A DNA stretch of 18,656 nucleotides, taken from contig DAOUOU010000029.1 of NCBI GenBank assembly GCA_030626465.1, forward strand, positions 1-18,656. The letters run 5' to 3'. Every line of letters starts with the position of its first letter. Positions within the stretch are counted from its first letter, which is position 1. Positions 7,558 through 14,715 of this stretch are shown here, in pieces. The translations under genes and the position numbers were made by a program. Source of the stretch: Bacteroidales bacterium. Lineage in GTDB: Bacteria; Bacteroidota; Bacteroidia; Bacteroidales; UBA10428. The notes under the pieces are model-generated. The model was not told the origin of the DNA, did no database searches, and saw nothing but the letters and a program-made list of their open reading frames with translations.

Positions 7558-8034
7558 CTAAAATCTGAAATGTGCAAAAGCTTTATTTGCCTCAGCCATC
7601 CTGTGAGTATCTTCTTTTTTCTTAAATGCGCCTCCTTCTTCGTTATATGAAGCAAGTATTTCGGCTGCCAGTCTTTCACTCATAGATTGTCCCCCACGCT
7701 TCTTAGCGAAGAAGATCAAATTTTTCATGCTAATAGATATCTTTCTGTCAGGTCGAATTTCAGTAGGTACCTGAAAAGTTGCTCCTCCCACCCTGCGACT
7801 TTTTACTTCTACCTGAGGTGTTATATTTTCTATTGCTTTTTTCCAAATGTCAAGAGCAGAAGCTTCGATATCCTTACCTTTTTCTTCAACAATTTCAAGT
7901 GCATCATAGAATATCTTATATGCCACACTCTTCTTTCCATTCAACATCATATTGTTGATAAACCTGGTAACCATTGTATCGTTAAACTTTGGATCCGGTA
8001 ATAATATCCTTTTTTTTGGTTTTGTTTTTCTCAT
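7558..8034 (-). CDS. rpsG: 30S ribosomal protein S7
   Basis: S7 nucleates assembly of the small-subunit head and contacts the E-site tRNA. This 158-residue sequence begins MRKTKPKKRILLPDPKF and carries the typical MVTRFINNMMLNGKKSVA, the RRVGGATFQVPTEIRPDR beta-hairpin and MSERLAAEIL, ending AEANKAFAHFRF. It lies 30 bases after rpsL and 60 bases before fusA, the standard str operon order. Nothing unusual is seen. Confidence 0.98.
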   Translation of the reverse strand: MRKTKPKKRILLPDPKFNDTMVTRFINNMMLNGKKSVAYKIFYDALEIVEEKGKDIEASALDIWKKAIENITPQVEVKSRRVGGATFQVPTEIRPDRKISISMKNLIFFAKKRGGQSMSERLAAEILASYNEEGGAFKKKEDTHRMAEANKAFAHFRF

Positions 8035-8064
8035 TATTCACTTAGTCTCTTGCACGATGGATTA

Positions 8065-8436
8065 TTATTTTGGTCTTTTCGTTCCATATTTAGAACGTCT
8101 CTGTGTTCTGCCATCTACACCGGCAGTATCTAATGCTCCACGAATAAGGTGGTATCGTACACCTGGAAGATCCTTTACCCTTCCACCACGAATCAACACT
8201 ACTGAGTGTTCCTGCAGATTATGTCCTTCGCCAGGTATATATGCGTTTACCTCTTTCTGATTCGTCAATCTTACTCTGGCCACCTTACGCATCGCAGAAT
8301 TCGGTTTCTTTGGCGTGGTTGTATACACACGAACACATATTCCACGACGTTGCGGACAAGAATCTAATGCAGGAGCTTTACTCTTGTCTTCAATTTTTTT
8401 TCTTCCTTTTCTAACTAACTGCTGTATAGTTGGCAT
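8065..8436 (-). CDS. rpsL: 30S ribosomal protein S12
   Basis: S12 lies at the decoding centre and affects translational accuracy. The 123-residue sequence starts MPTIQQLVRKGR and contains CPQRRGICVRVYTTTPKKPN, the loop whose lysine is the classic streptomycin-resistance position, here wild type (KKPNSAMRK). The second resistance hotspot, GGRVKDLPGVRYH, is also unchanged, as is PGEGHNLQEHS. It is the first gene of the long ribosomal run, with a good Bacteroidota-type promoter about 40-70 bases upstream. Confidence 0.98.
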   Translation of the reverse strand: MPTIQQLVRKGRKKIEDKSKAPALDSCPQRRGICVRVYTTTPKKPNSAMRKVARVRLTNQKEVNAYIPGEGHNLQEHSVVLIRGGRVKDLPGVRYHLIRGALDTAGVDGRTQRRSKYGTKRPK

Positions 8437-8476
8437 ACAAACGTTTTTAATACTATACTCTATAAAAATCGGCTTG

Positions 8477-8506
8477 CAAAGGTAGATGTTTTTTTAATAA
8501 AAGCAA
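8477..8506 (-). promoter_or_regulatory. Promoter of the rpsL (str-S10) operon
   Basis: On the minus strand TACCTTTG at 8484-8477 matches all fixed bases of the Bacteroidota -7 element TAnnTTTG. TTG at 8506-8504 lies 19 bases upstream, matching the -33 element and spacing. Transcription would begin around 8470, giving an rpsL leader of about 30-40 bases. No competing match is seen in the rest of the gap between rpsL and coxB. Confidence 0.8.
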
Positions 8507-8514
8507 TATATTGC
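8503..8514. repeat. 12-base perfect palindrome at the rpsL promoter
   Basis: GCAATATATTGC is a perfect 12-base palindrome that covers the TTG of the -33 element. Its position could allow a dimeric protein to compete with RNA polymerase, but no such regulator is known to me for this operon, and a chance AT-rich palindrome is possible. Confidence 0.4.
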
Positions 8515-8592
8515 TGAAATAATTTTAGACAAGAAGGCCGAAAAAAACTACTCGTCTCAATCCTAAACTATATAAGGGAATAATACGATTTG

Positions 8593-8623
8593 AAAGATCT
8601 GTTTCAGATACTCTCAGATCTTT
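8593..8623 (-). terminator. Possible terminator or hairpin after coxB
   Basis: Nine-base arms AAAGATCTG (8593-8601) and CAGATCTTT (8615-8623) form a perfect stem with a 13-base loop, 26 bases downstream of the coxB stop. On the minus strand only three T follow the G/C part and the next bases are caaat, so it is a weak intrinsic terminator at best. It probably marks the end of the oxidase operon or protects the 3' end. It lies upstream of the rpsL promoter and separates the two co-directional operons. Confidence 0.45.
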
Positions 8624-8648
8624 AATAAAATGCTTCTGCACAGGAGTA

Positions 8649-9593
8649 TTATCTTACAGATTTGATATACTCAATAATCAGGTTAATCTCTTCATCTGTA
8701 ACCTGATCTTTATAACTCAACATCAATCCTTTGTTATACCCTTCAACAATTTCAATGTTTGGCTCAATAATCGATCTTCTGAGATAGTCATCATCAACTG
8801 TAATTTCCTGTTCTTCGCCATCAATAACAACTAATTCTTTCCTGCTATACAACCCTAAATAAGAGGGGCCGACAATTTTTGTTCCGTCTGCTGAGTGACA
8901 GGCATTGCATCCTAATTGTTGTACGATCTGTTTGCCAATGGAAGCAGAACTAGAAGTTTCCTCTGCAACATCCGCCGAAACTGAGGTGTTATCAACGTAC
9001 CAATTATCATATTCATCCTGTGTAAGTACTATCACTGTGGTAATCATCGTTGAGTGCTCCAGTCCACAATACTCAGTGCAAAACAGATCGTAAGTGCCTG
9101 GTGAATTGGCAATGAACCATGCCGTACGAGGTGTTCCGGGTACAATGTCCTTTTTCATCCTGAAAGCAGGAATATATATGCTATGTATAACATCAAGGGC
9201 ATTCATATCAAGAGCTATCGGTTTACCGGCCGGAATAACCAAAGTATCTGACTGCCGTCCGTCTTCATATCTGAACAACCATCTCCACATACGGGCAGTC
9301 GTTTTAATATGTATAGCATCATCAGGTGGCGTCGACTCCATAGGTTTCCAACCTATCCATCCAAAATAGAACATGGCTAAAACCAGCACCAAAGGAATGA
9401 CGGTCCAGATAATTTCAAGGGTGTTGTTTCCATGGATTTGTGATGCAACAGGGTTTTTACTTTCGCGGTAACGAAAAATAAAATAAATAAGAACAGCGGT
9501 TAATCCAATTAAAAAGAAAAAGCTTATGCTTAGGATAATAATAAAAGCTTTATCAACTCCCTCGGAAAGATTAGATAAATTCGATGAAAACAT
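8649..9593 (-). CDS. coxB: Cytochrome c oxidase subunit II fused to cytochrome c (caa3 type)
   Basis: Subunit II takes electrons from cytochrome c and passes them through the binuclear CuA centre to subunit I. This 314-residue protein has two N-terminal transmembrane helices (about 17-40 and 60-81) and then a periplasmic cupredoxin domain. The CuA ligands are all present: His137, then CTEYCGLEHSTM, giving Cys172, Glu174, Cys176, His180 and Met183. After a Ser/Glu-rich linker (about 200-219) a class I cytochrome c domain begins, with the haem c motif CNACH at 229-233 and probable axial Met291. Such fusions define caa3-type oxidases, which carry their own electron donor domain. It is the last gene of the operon, 40 bases after the subunit IV gene. 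Confidence 0.95.
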   Translation of the reverse strand: MFSSNLSNLSEGVDKAFIIILSISFFFLIGLTAVLIYFIFRYRESKNPVASQIHGNNTLEIIWTVIPLVLVLAMFYFGWIGWKPMESTPPDDAIHIKTTARMWRWLFRYEDGRQSDTLVIPAGKPIALDMNALDVIHSIYIPAFRMKKDIVPGTPRTAWFIANSPGTYDLFCTEYCGLEHSTMITTVIVLTQDEYDNWYVDNTSVSADVAEETSSSASIGKQIVQQLGCNACHSADGTKIVGPSYLGLYSRKELVVIDGEEQEITVDDDYLRRSIIEPNIEIVEGYNKGLMLSYKDQVTDEEINLIIEYIKSVR

Positions 9594-9633
9594 ATTTTAT
9601 TCTTTCATTATGATATTACAACAATATGTCAGC

Positions 9634-9921
9634 CTATTGAAAACTATAATCAAAAAATGTGATTATCATGACTACCACAAAAACAAACAATACAAGTGCT
9701 ACCATCAATCGTAATACCCTGTTCTCGTATTTCAGATGCATAAAATACCAGAGAACCAATGATGATTTGACTGAAGCAAGCAACAATGCACTAACTATAG
9801 CCAATCTTCCAAGATCAATCCTTGTAATAGCTACCGAAAAGGAAGTAAAAATAAGCAGTGCCAATAGTACAAAAAAGTACGTTTTGTATTTTACGATATG
9901 ATGCTGAGAATTATTATTCAT
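9634..9921 (-). CDS. Cytochrome c oxidase subunit IV (small accessory subunit)
   Basis: This 95-residue membrane protein has three predicted transmembrane helices (about residues 13-32, 37-59 and 69-91). The segment SSLVLWYFMHLKYENR between helices 2 and 3 is typical of the prokaryotic subunit IV family of haem-copper oxidases (CtaF/CyoD-like). These small subunits stabilise the complex and are not catalytic. It lies ten bases after the subunit III gene and 40 bases before coxB, which supports the call. Its N-terminal MNNNSQHHIVKYK is probably cytoplasmic. Confidence 0.88.
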   Translation of the reverse strand: MNNNSQHHIVKYKTYFFVLLALLIFTSFSVAITRIDLGRLAIVSALLLASVKSSLVLWYFMHLKYENRVLRLMVALVLFVFVVVMIITFFDYSFQ

Positions 9922-9931
9922 AATCAGTTCA

Positions 9932-10534
9932 TTATGAAATTAAATAAAACAGTGGGAACAAGAATATCCAGATAAGATCCACAAGGTGCCAGTACAAACC
10001 CGAATTTTCAAGTTGAACAAAGTATCCGGTATTCACAGAGCTATTTATTACTTTAGCCAGCATAACAATCAGAATTGTAACGCCGATCAATAGGTGTAAA
10101 GCGTGTAATCCCGTCATTGAAAAATACAGGCCAAAGAACAGCACTTCTCCAGTTCCAAGTTCAATTAACGTCTCAGAACCAGGATAAATACCATGTCCGA
10201 TCTTACTACTCCATTCAAAATATTTATTGACCAAAAATACCAGGGCAAGAATAACAGTAATGCTTAATAAAAGGATGGCACGCTTTCTTTCTCCAAGTTG
10301 AACTGCAGTAATACTCATTGCAACAGTCATACTGCTTATAAGAAGTATAACCGTATTCACCGTGCCGATCATTACATCAAGTTCTTCAGCAGCCAAATGA
10401 AATGCAACCGGATTTTTAAAACGGTATACGCTATAAACAATAAACAAGCCTCCAAAAAAAAGCAACTCAGTAAAAATAAAGAGCCACATGCCAATTTTCG
10501 AACCTATATCATCACGGTGTACTGCAGAAGACAT
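9932..10534 (-). CDS. coxC: Cytochrome c oxidase subunit III
   Basis: Subunit III of haem-copper oxidases binds lipids and supports proton uptake by subunit I, but holds no metal. This 200-residue protein is the five-helix form, lacking the first two helices of the mitochondrial-type subunit. It begins SKIGMWLFIFTELLFFGGLF, the family signature, with the conserved membrane glutamate in FTELLFF. Later landmarks are YFSMTGLHALHLLIGV and the C-terminal YWHLVDLIWIFLFPLFYL. It starts 13 bases after the coxA stop and ends ten bases before the subunit IV gene. Confidence 0.95.
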   Translation of the reverse strand: MSSAVHRDDIGSKIGMWLFIFTELLFFGGLFIVYSVYRFKNPVAFHLAAEELDVMIGTVNTVILLISSMTVAMSITAVQLGERKRAILLLSITVILALVFLVNKYFEWSSKIGHGIYPGSETLIELGTGEVLFFGLYFSMTGLHALHLLIGVTILIVMLAKVINSSVNTGYFVQLENSGLYWHLVDLIWIFLFPLFYLIS

Positions 10535-10547
10535 TATTCAATAGGAT

Positions 10548-12167
10548 TTAATCGGGTTTAACATTTGTAAAGTCATAAGGACCTTTGGTAATTTTAGGTA
10601 TCTTATCGAAATTTTCAACTGTTGGAGGACTGGCAATCTGCCATTCAAGGGTCGGTCCTCCCCAGGGATTTTTTGATGCAGGTTTTCCAAACCGGGCTGA
10701 TCTGACCAGATTAATAAATAAAAGAAAAAATCCGAAAATCATCAAAACGGCTCCCATTGAAGAAACAATATTCAACCCATGAAAATCCTGAACATAATCA
10801 AAATACCTTCGTGGCATACCTTTTAGTCCCAAAATAAACATAGGAAAGTAAAGGAAAAGAAAACCGATAAAAAATATCACCCATCCTGTATTGGCCATTC
10901 CCTCATCGAAGGTCCTTCCATATATCTTGGGAAACCAGTAATGCAAAGCAGCAAGAAAGGCAAAACCAACACCACCGAATACAATAAAATGAAAATGTGC
11001 TACCACAAAGGCAGTATCGTGAACATGTACGTTTGTGGCTACTGATCCAAGTACAAGTCCTGTTAATCCCCCTATCATGAAAACAAAGATAAATGAAGCA
11101 GCCCAGTAGAAAGGAGTCCTGAGTTGAATCGATCCTTTATAAAGCGTGGATATCCAGTTGAAAACTTTTATTGCGCTTGGAATTGCAACAAGGAATGTGA
11201 GGAAGGAAAATGCAAACTGGGCTGTACCACTCATCCCGGCTGTAAACATATGGTGACCCCATACAAAATAGCCAATAAATGCAATCAGTATGGTTGATAC
11301 AACAATGGCCTTGTAACCAAAGATTGGCTTTCGCGCAAAAGTGGGCAGTATTTCTGAAATCACACCCATCGCAGGCAGGATCATAATATATACTGCCGGA
11401 TGTGAATAGATCCAGAACAAATGCTGATACAATACAGGGTCTCCCCCGAGAGCGGGATCAAAAAAACCAATCTGGAGGGTGCGCTCGGCAACAATCATAA
11501 GCAATGTTATCCCAACAATTGGCGTTGCCAACAATTGTATCCAGGCAGTACCATAAAGTGTCCAGGGAAATAGGGGCATTTTAAGCCAGGTCATTCCAGG
11601 TGCACGCATACGGTGGATAGTAACGATAAAATTCAGACCTGTGAGAATGGAAGAAAACCCTAAAATAAAGGCTCCCATTACTGCAGGAAGCATATTGGTG
11701 GTTGTTTTAAAACTGTATGGAGCATAAAATGTCCACCCTGTATCGGGAGGACCATCACCTAAAAACTGAGAACTTAGAGCCACAACCGCACCAAAAATAT
11801 ATATCCACCATGATAAAAGATTCAGCCGGGGGAAGGCCACATCTTTTGCTCCAATAAGTATCGGAAGAAAAAAATTACCAAAAACAGCTGGCAAACCGGG
11901 TATCACTATAAGAAAAATCATGGTAATGCCATGAAGTGTAAAAATGCCATTATAGGTTTTGGCATCCATAATCGTTTTTCCGGGAGCAATTAATTCAAAT
12001 TTCATAAGTAATCCGAGAATTGCCCCAACAATGAAAAATGTCATTATAGAATAGAGATAAAGCAATCCAATGCGTTTATGATCGGTAGAGAAAATCCATG
12101 CAAACAGCCCTTTAAAGCGCCCTTTGTATTCAAGATAGCTGGGTTCTGGTAAATTGTTACTGCTCAT
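10548..12167 (-). CDS. coxA: Cytochrome c oxidase subunit I, type A2 haem-copper oxidase
   Basis: This 539-residue, roughly 12-helix protein is the catalytic subunit, reducing oxygen to water and pumping protons. The metal ligands are all present: His79 and His403 for the low-spin haem; His401 for the oxygen-binding haem; and His256, His305 and His306 for CuB. The motif YSHPAVY (254-260) has the cross-link tyrosine Tyr260 but Ala258 where A1 oxidases have the D-channel glutamate. The YS pair is the known signature of A2 oxidases, as in Rhodothermus caa3. The D-channel entry Asp109 and Asn98/Asn116 remain, and the K-channel Lys334 is in IPSAIKVFNW. The ATG overlaps the end of the SCO gene by 11 bases, suggesting translational coupling. 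Confidence 0.97.
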   Translation of the reverse strand: MSSNNLPEPSYLEYKGRFKGLFAWIFSTDHKRIGLLYLYSIMTFFIVGAILGLLMKFELIAPGKTIMDAKTYNGIFTLHGITMIFLIVIPGLPAVFGNFFLPILIGAKDVAFPRLNLLSWWIYIFGAVVALSSQFLGDGPPDTGWTFYAPYSFKTTTNMLPAVMGAFILGFSSILTGLNFIVTIHRMRAPGMTWLKMPLFPWTLYGTAWIQLLATPIVGITLLMIVAERTLQIGFFDPALGGDPVLYQHLFWIYSHPAVYIMILPAMGVISEILPTFARKPIFGYKAIVVSTILIAFIGYFVWGHHMFTAGMSGTAQFAFSFLTFLVAIPSAIKVFNWISTLYKGSIQLRTPFYWAASFIFVFMIGGLTGLVLGSVATNVHVHDTAFVVAHFHFIVFGGVGFAFLAALHYWFPKIYGRTFDEGMANTGWVIFFIGFLFLYFPMFILGLKGMPRRYFDYVQDFHGLNIVSSMGAVLMIFGFFLLFINLVRSARFGKPASKNPWGGPTLEWQIASPPTVENFDKIPKITKGPYDFTNVKPD

Positions 12168-12970
12168 GTTTTGAAAATTGTTTGAATGAATCTATACGCT
12201 TCTTTTTAAATGATCGTACTACTAGTGAGACAAAAATAATTAAAAGAATGAAGGTTATGAACACCCCTGCTACCCGGGTAATATTTAAAACATATTGCTG
12301 GCCTTCAGGATCATAACTGTAGCAATATTGAAGTACTTTATTTATGGTAGGGCCCGATTTCCCTTTTGAAGTTTCAATCAGTGCCATCTTAAATTCAAAT
12401 GGTAAAAATCGTGTTCCGTTGAGATAGCGGGTTATCTTTCCGTCGCTGCTGAGGAAAATTAAAGTGCCTGCGTGAATGTAATCATTGCCAGTACGCTTAT
12501 ATTTAAATCCTACACTCTCGGTGAGCCGTGCAATATTTGTACTGTCAGCAGTAAAGAATATCCATCCTTCTTTAATCTCTTCAAGCTCCAGAACATTCAT
12601 GTAATTGTTTTTTTTTTCTTTTTGCCAAGGATGTTCCTTCCCTTGGATTAAAACTAACAGTAAGGATCTGGAAGTCTTTCCCCACTTCCAGATCGGTTTT
12701 CTTAACTACATCGGCAAGCCCGTCCATAAGAGGTGTACAAATGCCCGGACAACGGTAATAGACCAGGGTGAGAATAGTGGGTTTTCCCAAGAGATCTCCA
12801 GTAGAGAGAGTATCTCCGTTTTCAGAGATCAAAGTAATACCTAACGGTATATAGGAATCCAATTTTTCTACTATGCCAATTTCCAGATCAATCTTGTTCG
12901 GTTCTATAACCTGGCCGGTAAGATAACATGGAATGAATAGCCCGATTAATACTATGGTATATAAATTCAT
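12157..12970 (-). pseudogene. SCO1/SenC-like copper chaperone, frameshifted at an A10 run
   Basis: Two adjacent minus-strand frames encode one SCO-family protein. The first (12970 to about 12581) has a signal peptide (about 1-19), a thioredoxin-like fold and the copper-binding CPGIC (Cys74 and Cys78). The second holds the rest, from EEIKEGWIFFTADS through DYIHAGTLIFLSSDG with the conserved copper-binding histidine, then a C-terminal transmembrane helix. The frames meet at ten A on the coding strand (12617-12608). Nine A would give a single 270-residue protein reading RKKNNYMNVLELEEI through the joint, as expected for the family. SCO proteins deliver copper to the CuA site of subunit II, so its place at the head of this operon is logical. 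The shift could be a sequencing error, true inactivation, or polymerase slippage that still yields functional protein. The second frame alone lacks CxxxC and is not an independent gene. Confidence 0.9.
12608..12617 (-). repeat. A10 homopolymer at the SCO frameshift
   Basis: The plus strand has ten T followed by C and five more T, so the coding strand reads five A, G, ten A. A one-base change in the A10 run switches between the broken and intact SCO frames. Runs of nine or more A are known sites of RNA polymerase slippage and also of sequencing indels. Confidence 0.85.
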
Positions 12971-13083
12971 AATAAAAAGAATTAGCTATACGTTACAGAT
13001 CTTAAGTCAACCCGGTAAATGCCATCCGGTTATTGCATAATATATCAACACACTTGCATTTGGTTAAGGTTACTGCAATAGAC

Positions 13084-13128
13084 AAAAAATCCTGCCACTT
13101 GTTCAGTTGAGAAATTTCATTGGCAGGA
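13084..13128 (-). terminator. Intrinsic terminator of pssA
   Basis: On the minus strand the arms TCCTGCCA (13128-13121) and TGGCAGGA (13097-13090) form an eight-base stem followed directly by six T (13089-13084). It begins 29 bases after the pssA stop. It should end the pssA transcript and insulate the SCO-cox operon, which starts about 110 bases further on. No convincing TAnnTTTG element was found for the SCO-cox operon in the remaining 12971-13083. Confidence 0.8.
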
Positions 13129-13156
13129 GTTTGTTTTAAAATCAACTTTATTACTA

Positions 13157-13915
13157 TTAATTATTAGTCTTTATGATAAGATTTGAAATCAATGATAAGA
13201 GAATATAGAATACTAAGGAAAACAGAATACCTGTGACTCCGAATTGAATGATTAAGAGCAAGCCAGCAATCAATAAAATATACTGAAATATATTCTTCGT
13301 TAATGATACGCTTTTAAATTTTAAAGATAGCATTTTTATATTCGACAACATCAGTACCATAAGCAGCAAAAGAACAGCAAATACAAAGTAAATATTCAAC
13401 ATAAGGTTTTTAACAGCTCTAATTTCCGTGTCTCCAAGAATTAACCAGAGAGAAACAATAATCAAAGCGGCTGCAGGAGTGGGTAGTCCATTGAATACCT
13501 TGCTTTCATTCTGAGCTATATTGAATCTGGCAAGTCTGATTGCAGCTGCCAAGGCAAAAAGCAACGAACACATTAAAATCAGGCTTTGTGCAACATTTGC
13601 ATTTATTAACTCGAATGTACTGGATACTGATAAGTCGATCAACACAAGATACAACCAGTTGAAAAGAATAATTGACGGAGCTACTCCAAAACTTACCATA
13701 TCTGCAAGCGAGTCAAGCTGTTTTCCGAATTCTGATTTGGCATTTAATAACCTTGCAACCAAACCATCAAGAAAATCAAAGAATGCAGCCAACAAAATCA
13801 GCCAGGCCGCATTGTACTCATTTTCACCTTTGAAAACAATAATAATTGCAACGCAACCAGATAAGAGATTCAATAACGTAAGTATATTCGGAAAAATGAT
13901 TTTAATATTCTTCAT
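13157..13915 (-). CDS. pssA: CDP-diacylglycerol-serine O-phosphatidyltransferase
   Basis: This enzyme joins CDP-diacylglycerol and L-serine to make phosphatidylserine, the precursor of phosphatidylethanolamine, at the cytoplasmic membrane. The 252-residue, multi-helix protein carries the complete CDP-alcohol phosphatidyltransferase motif: Asp47, Asp50-Gly51, Ala54-Arg55, Gly64, Asp68 and Asp72. These aspartates bind the metal ions and the CDP group. The start MKNIKIIFPNILTLLNLLSG resembles the short, integral-membrane PssA of Bacteroidota and Bacillota, as opposed to the phospholipase D-type Pss of Escherichia coli. A decarboxylase gene (psd) often neighbours it but is not in the window. It is transcribed alone, with a terminator after it and a divergent gene behind it. 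Confidence 0.93.
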   Translation of the reverse strand: MKNIKIIFPNILTLLNLLSGCVAIIIVFKGENEYNAAWLILLAAFFDFLDGLVARLLNAKSEFGKQLDSLADMVSFGVAPSIILFNWLYLVLIDLSVSSTFELINANVAQSLILMCSLLFALAAAIRLARFNIAQNESKVFNGLPTPAAALIIVSLWLILGDTEIRAVKNLMLNIYFVFAVLLLLMVLMLSNIKMLSLKFKSVSLTKNIFQYILLIAGLLLIIQFGVTGILFSLVFYILLSLISNLIIKTNN

Positions 13916-14286
13916 CGAAAAAGCTTGTTATGTGTCAGGATGTATGTTTATTTTATGGCAATAGCATATTTAATTTAAAGGTATAAAAAAATAGCATAAA
14001 ATAACCGTCTCCAAAAGAATTATACACAGGAAGGATCCATTGCAGGATTTTGTCAGAGTATATTAAGTTATCAATGTTTCGCAATTAATCTGCTATTTTA
14101 TAACATGCTATTAATTAATGTGATAACAATATGATATTACTGGTCTTAACGTGTCTTTGAGCCTTTAAGCCTTAGTGGCAAAAAGAAAAATCCTGGCAAA
14201 ACCAAAGTATATTTCATTACAACGAAATAAAGGATTCAGACAGTATGAAATAATTGTTACTTTTATGGAAAAATTACTATTCAAAT
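13916..14286. other. Divergent intergenic region between pssA and the hydrolase gene
   Basis: These 371 bases hold no coding frame I can support on either strand. The region is very AT-rich. The heptamer ATAGCAT occurs at 13961-13967 and 13991-13997, exactly 30 bases apart, and inverted at 14105-14111. An inverted repeat TATTTC/GAAATA with an eight-base loop lies at 14210-14229. TACCTTTA on the minus strand (13983-13976) is one base from a -7 element and could serve pssA, but no -33 TTG is correctly spaced. No tRNA or small RNA was recognised. Confidence 0.6.
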
Positions 14287-14715
14287 ATGAAGATTGCAGT
14301 TGATTTTGACGGCACTATTGTTGAACACCGATATCCACAAATTGGCGAAGAGAAACTCTTTGCATTTGAGACACTAAAACAGTTGCAAAAGCTTGGACAT
14401 CAGATTATTTTGTGGACATTCAGACATGGCAAAGAATTGAATGAGGCAGTGGAATATTGCCATAAAAAAGGATTAGAATTTTACGCCGTAAACAAAAGTT
14501 ATCCCGAAGAAGAATTTGATCCAACCATTAGCAGTCGTAAAATTGATGTTGAGCTTTTTATTGACGACCGAAACGTAGGTGGTTTCCCTGGATGGAGTGA
14601 AATATGGCAAATTATTAATCCCGATTCAATCGATTCGGAGTACAATGAACTGAGCAATCTGTCAACCAAAGAAAATTTTTCAGTAGGAAGTCGGTTAAAA
14701 AAGTTTTTCAGATAA
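14287..14715 (+). CDS. Small HAD-superfamily hydrolase, substrate unknown
   Basis: The 142-residue product is a minimal HAD-fold protein without an obvious cap domain. Motif I is DFDGT at residues 6-10, with Asp6 the likely nucleophile and Asp8 the acid/base. Motif II is Thr44 in ILWT. Lys85 is a candidate for motif III, and motif IV is IDDR at 92-95. It resembles a family of small proteins common in Bacteroidota; the phosphatase or phosphotransferase substrate cannot be told from sequence. I chose the ATG at 14287 because the protein then begins directly with the first beta strand (MKIAVDFDGT). An in-frame ATG at 14254 would add 11 residues unlike the family. The stop overlaps the next gene's ATG by one base. 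Confidence 0.85.
   Translation: MKIAVDFDGTIVEHRYPQIGEEKLFAFETLKQLQKLGHQIILWTFRHGKELNEAVEYCHKKGLEFYAVNKSYPEEEFDPTISSRKIDVELFIDDRNVGGFPGWSEIWQIINPDSIDSEYNELSNLSTKENFSVGSRLKKFFR

Noticed and set aside
12157..12600. A separate 147-residue membrane protein gene next to coxA
   Set aside because: It is the C-terminal part of the SCO protein with the conserved His and anchor helix; it lacks the CxxxC motif and continues the upstream frame after a one-base shift.
12971..13020. A sigma-70 style TTGACT / TATAGC pair upstream of the SCO gene
   Set aside because: The spacing is only about 14 bases, and the Bacteroidota primary sigma factor prefers TAnnTTTG, which is absent here.
14254..14286. Upstream start of the HAD hydrolase gene at 14254
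   Set aside because: The added 11 residues precede the first beta strand and look unlike the family; TACTTTTA next to it resembles a promoter -7 element more than coding sequence.
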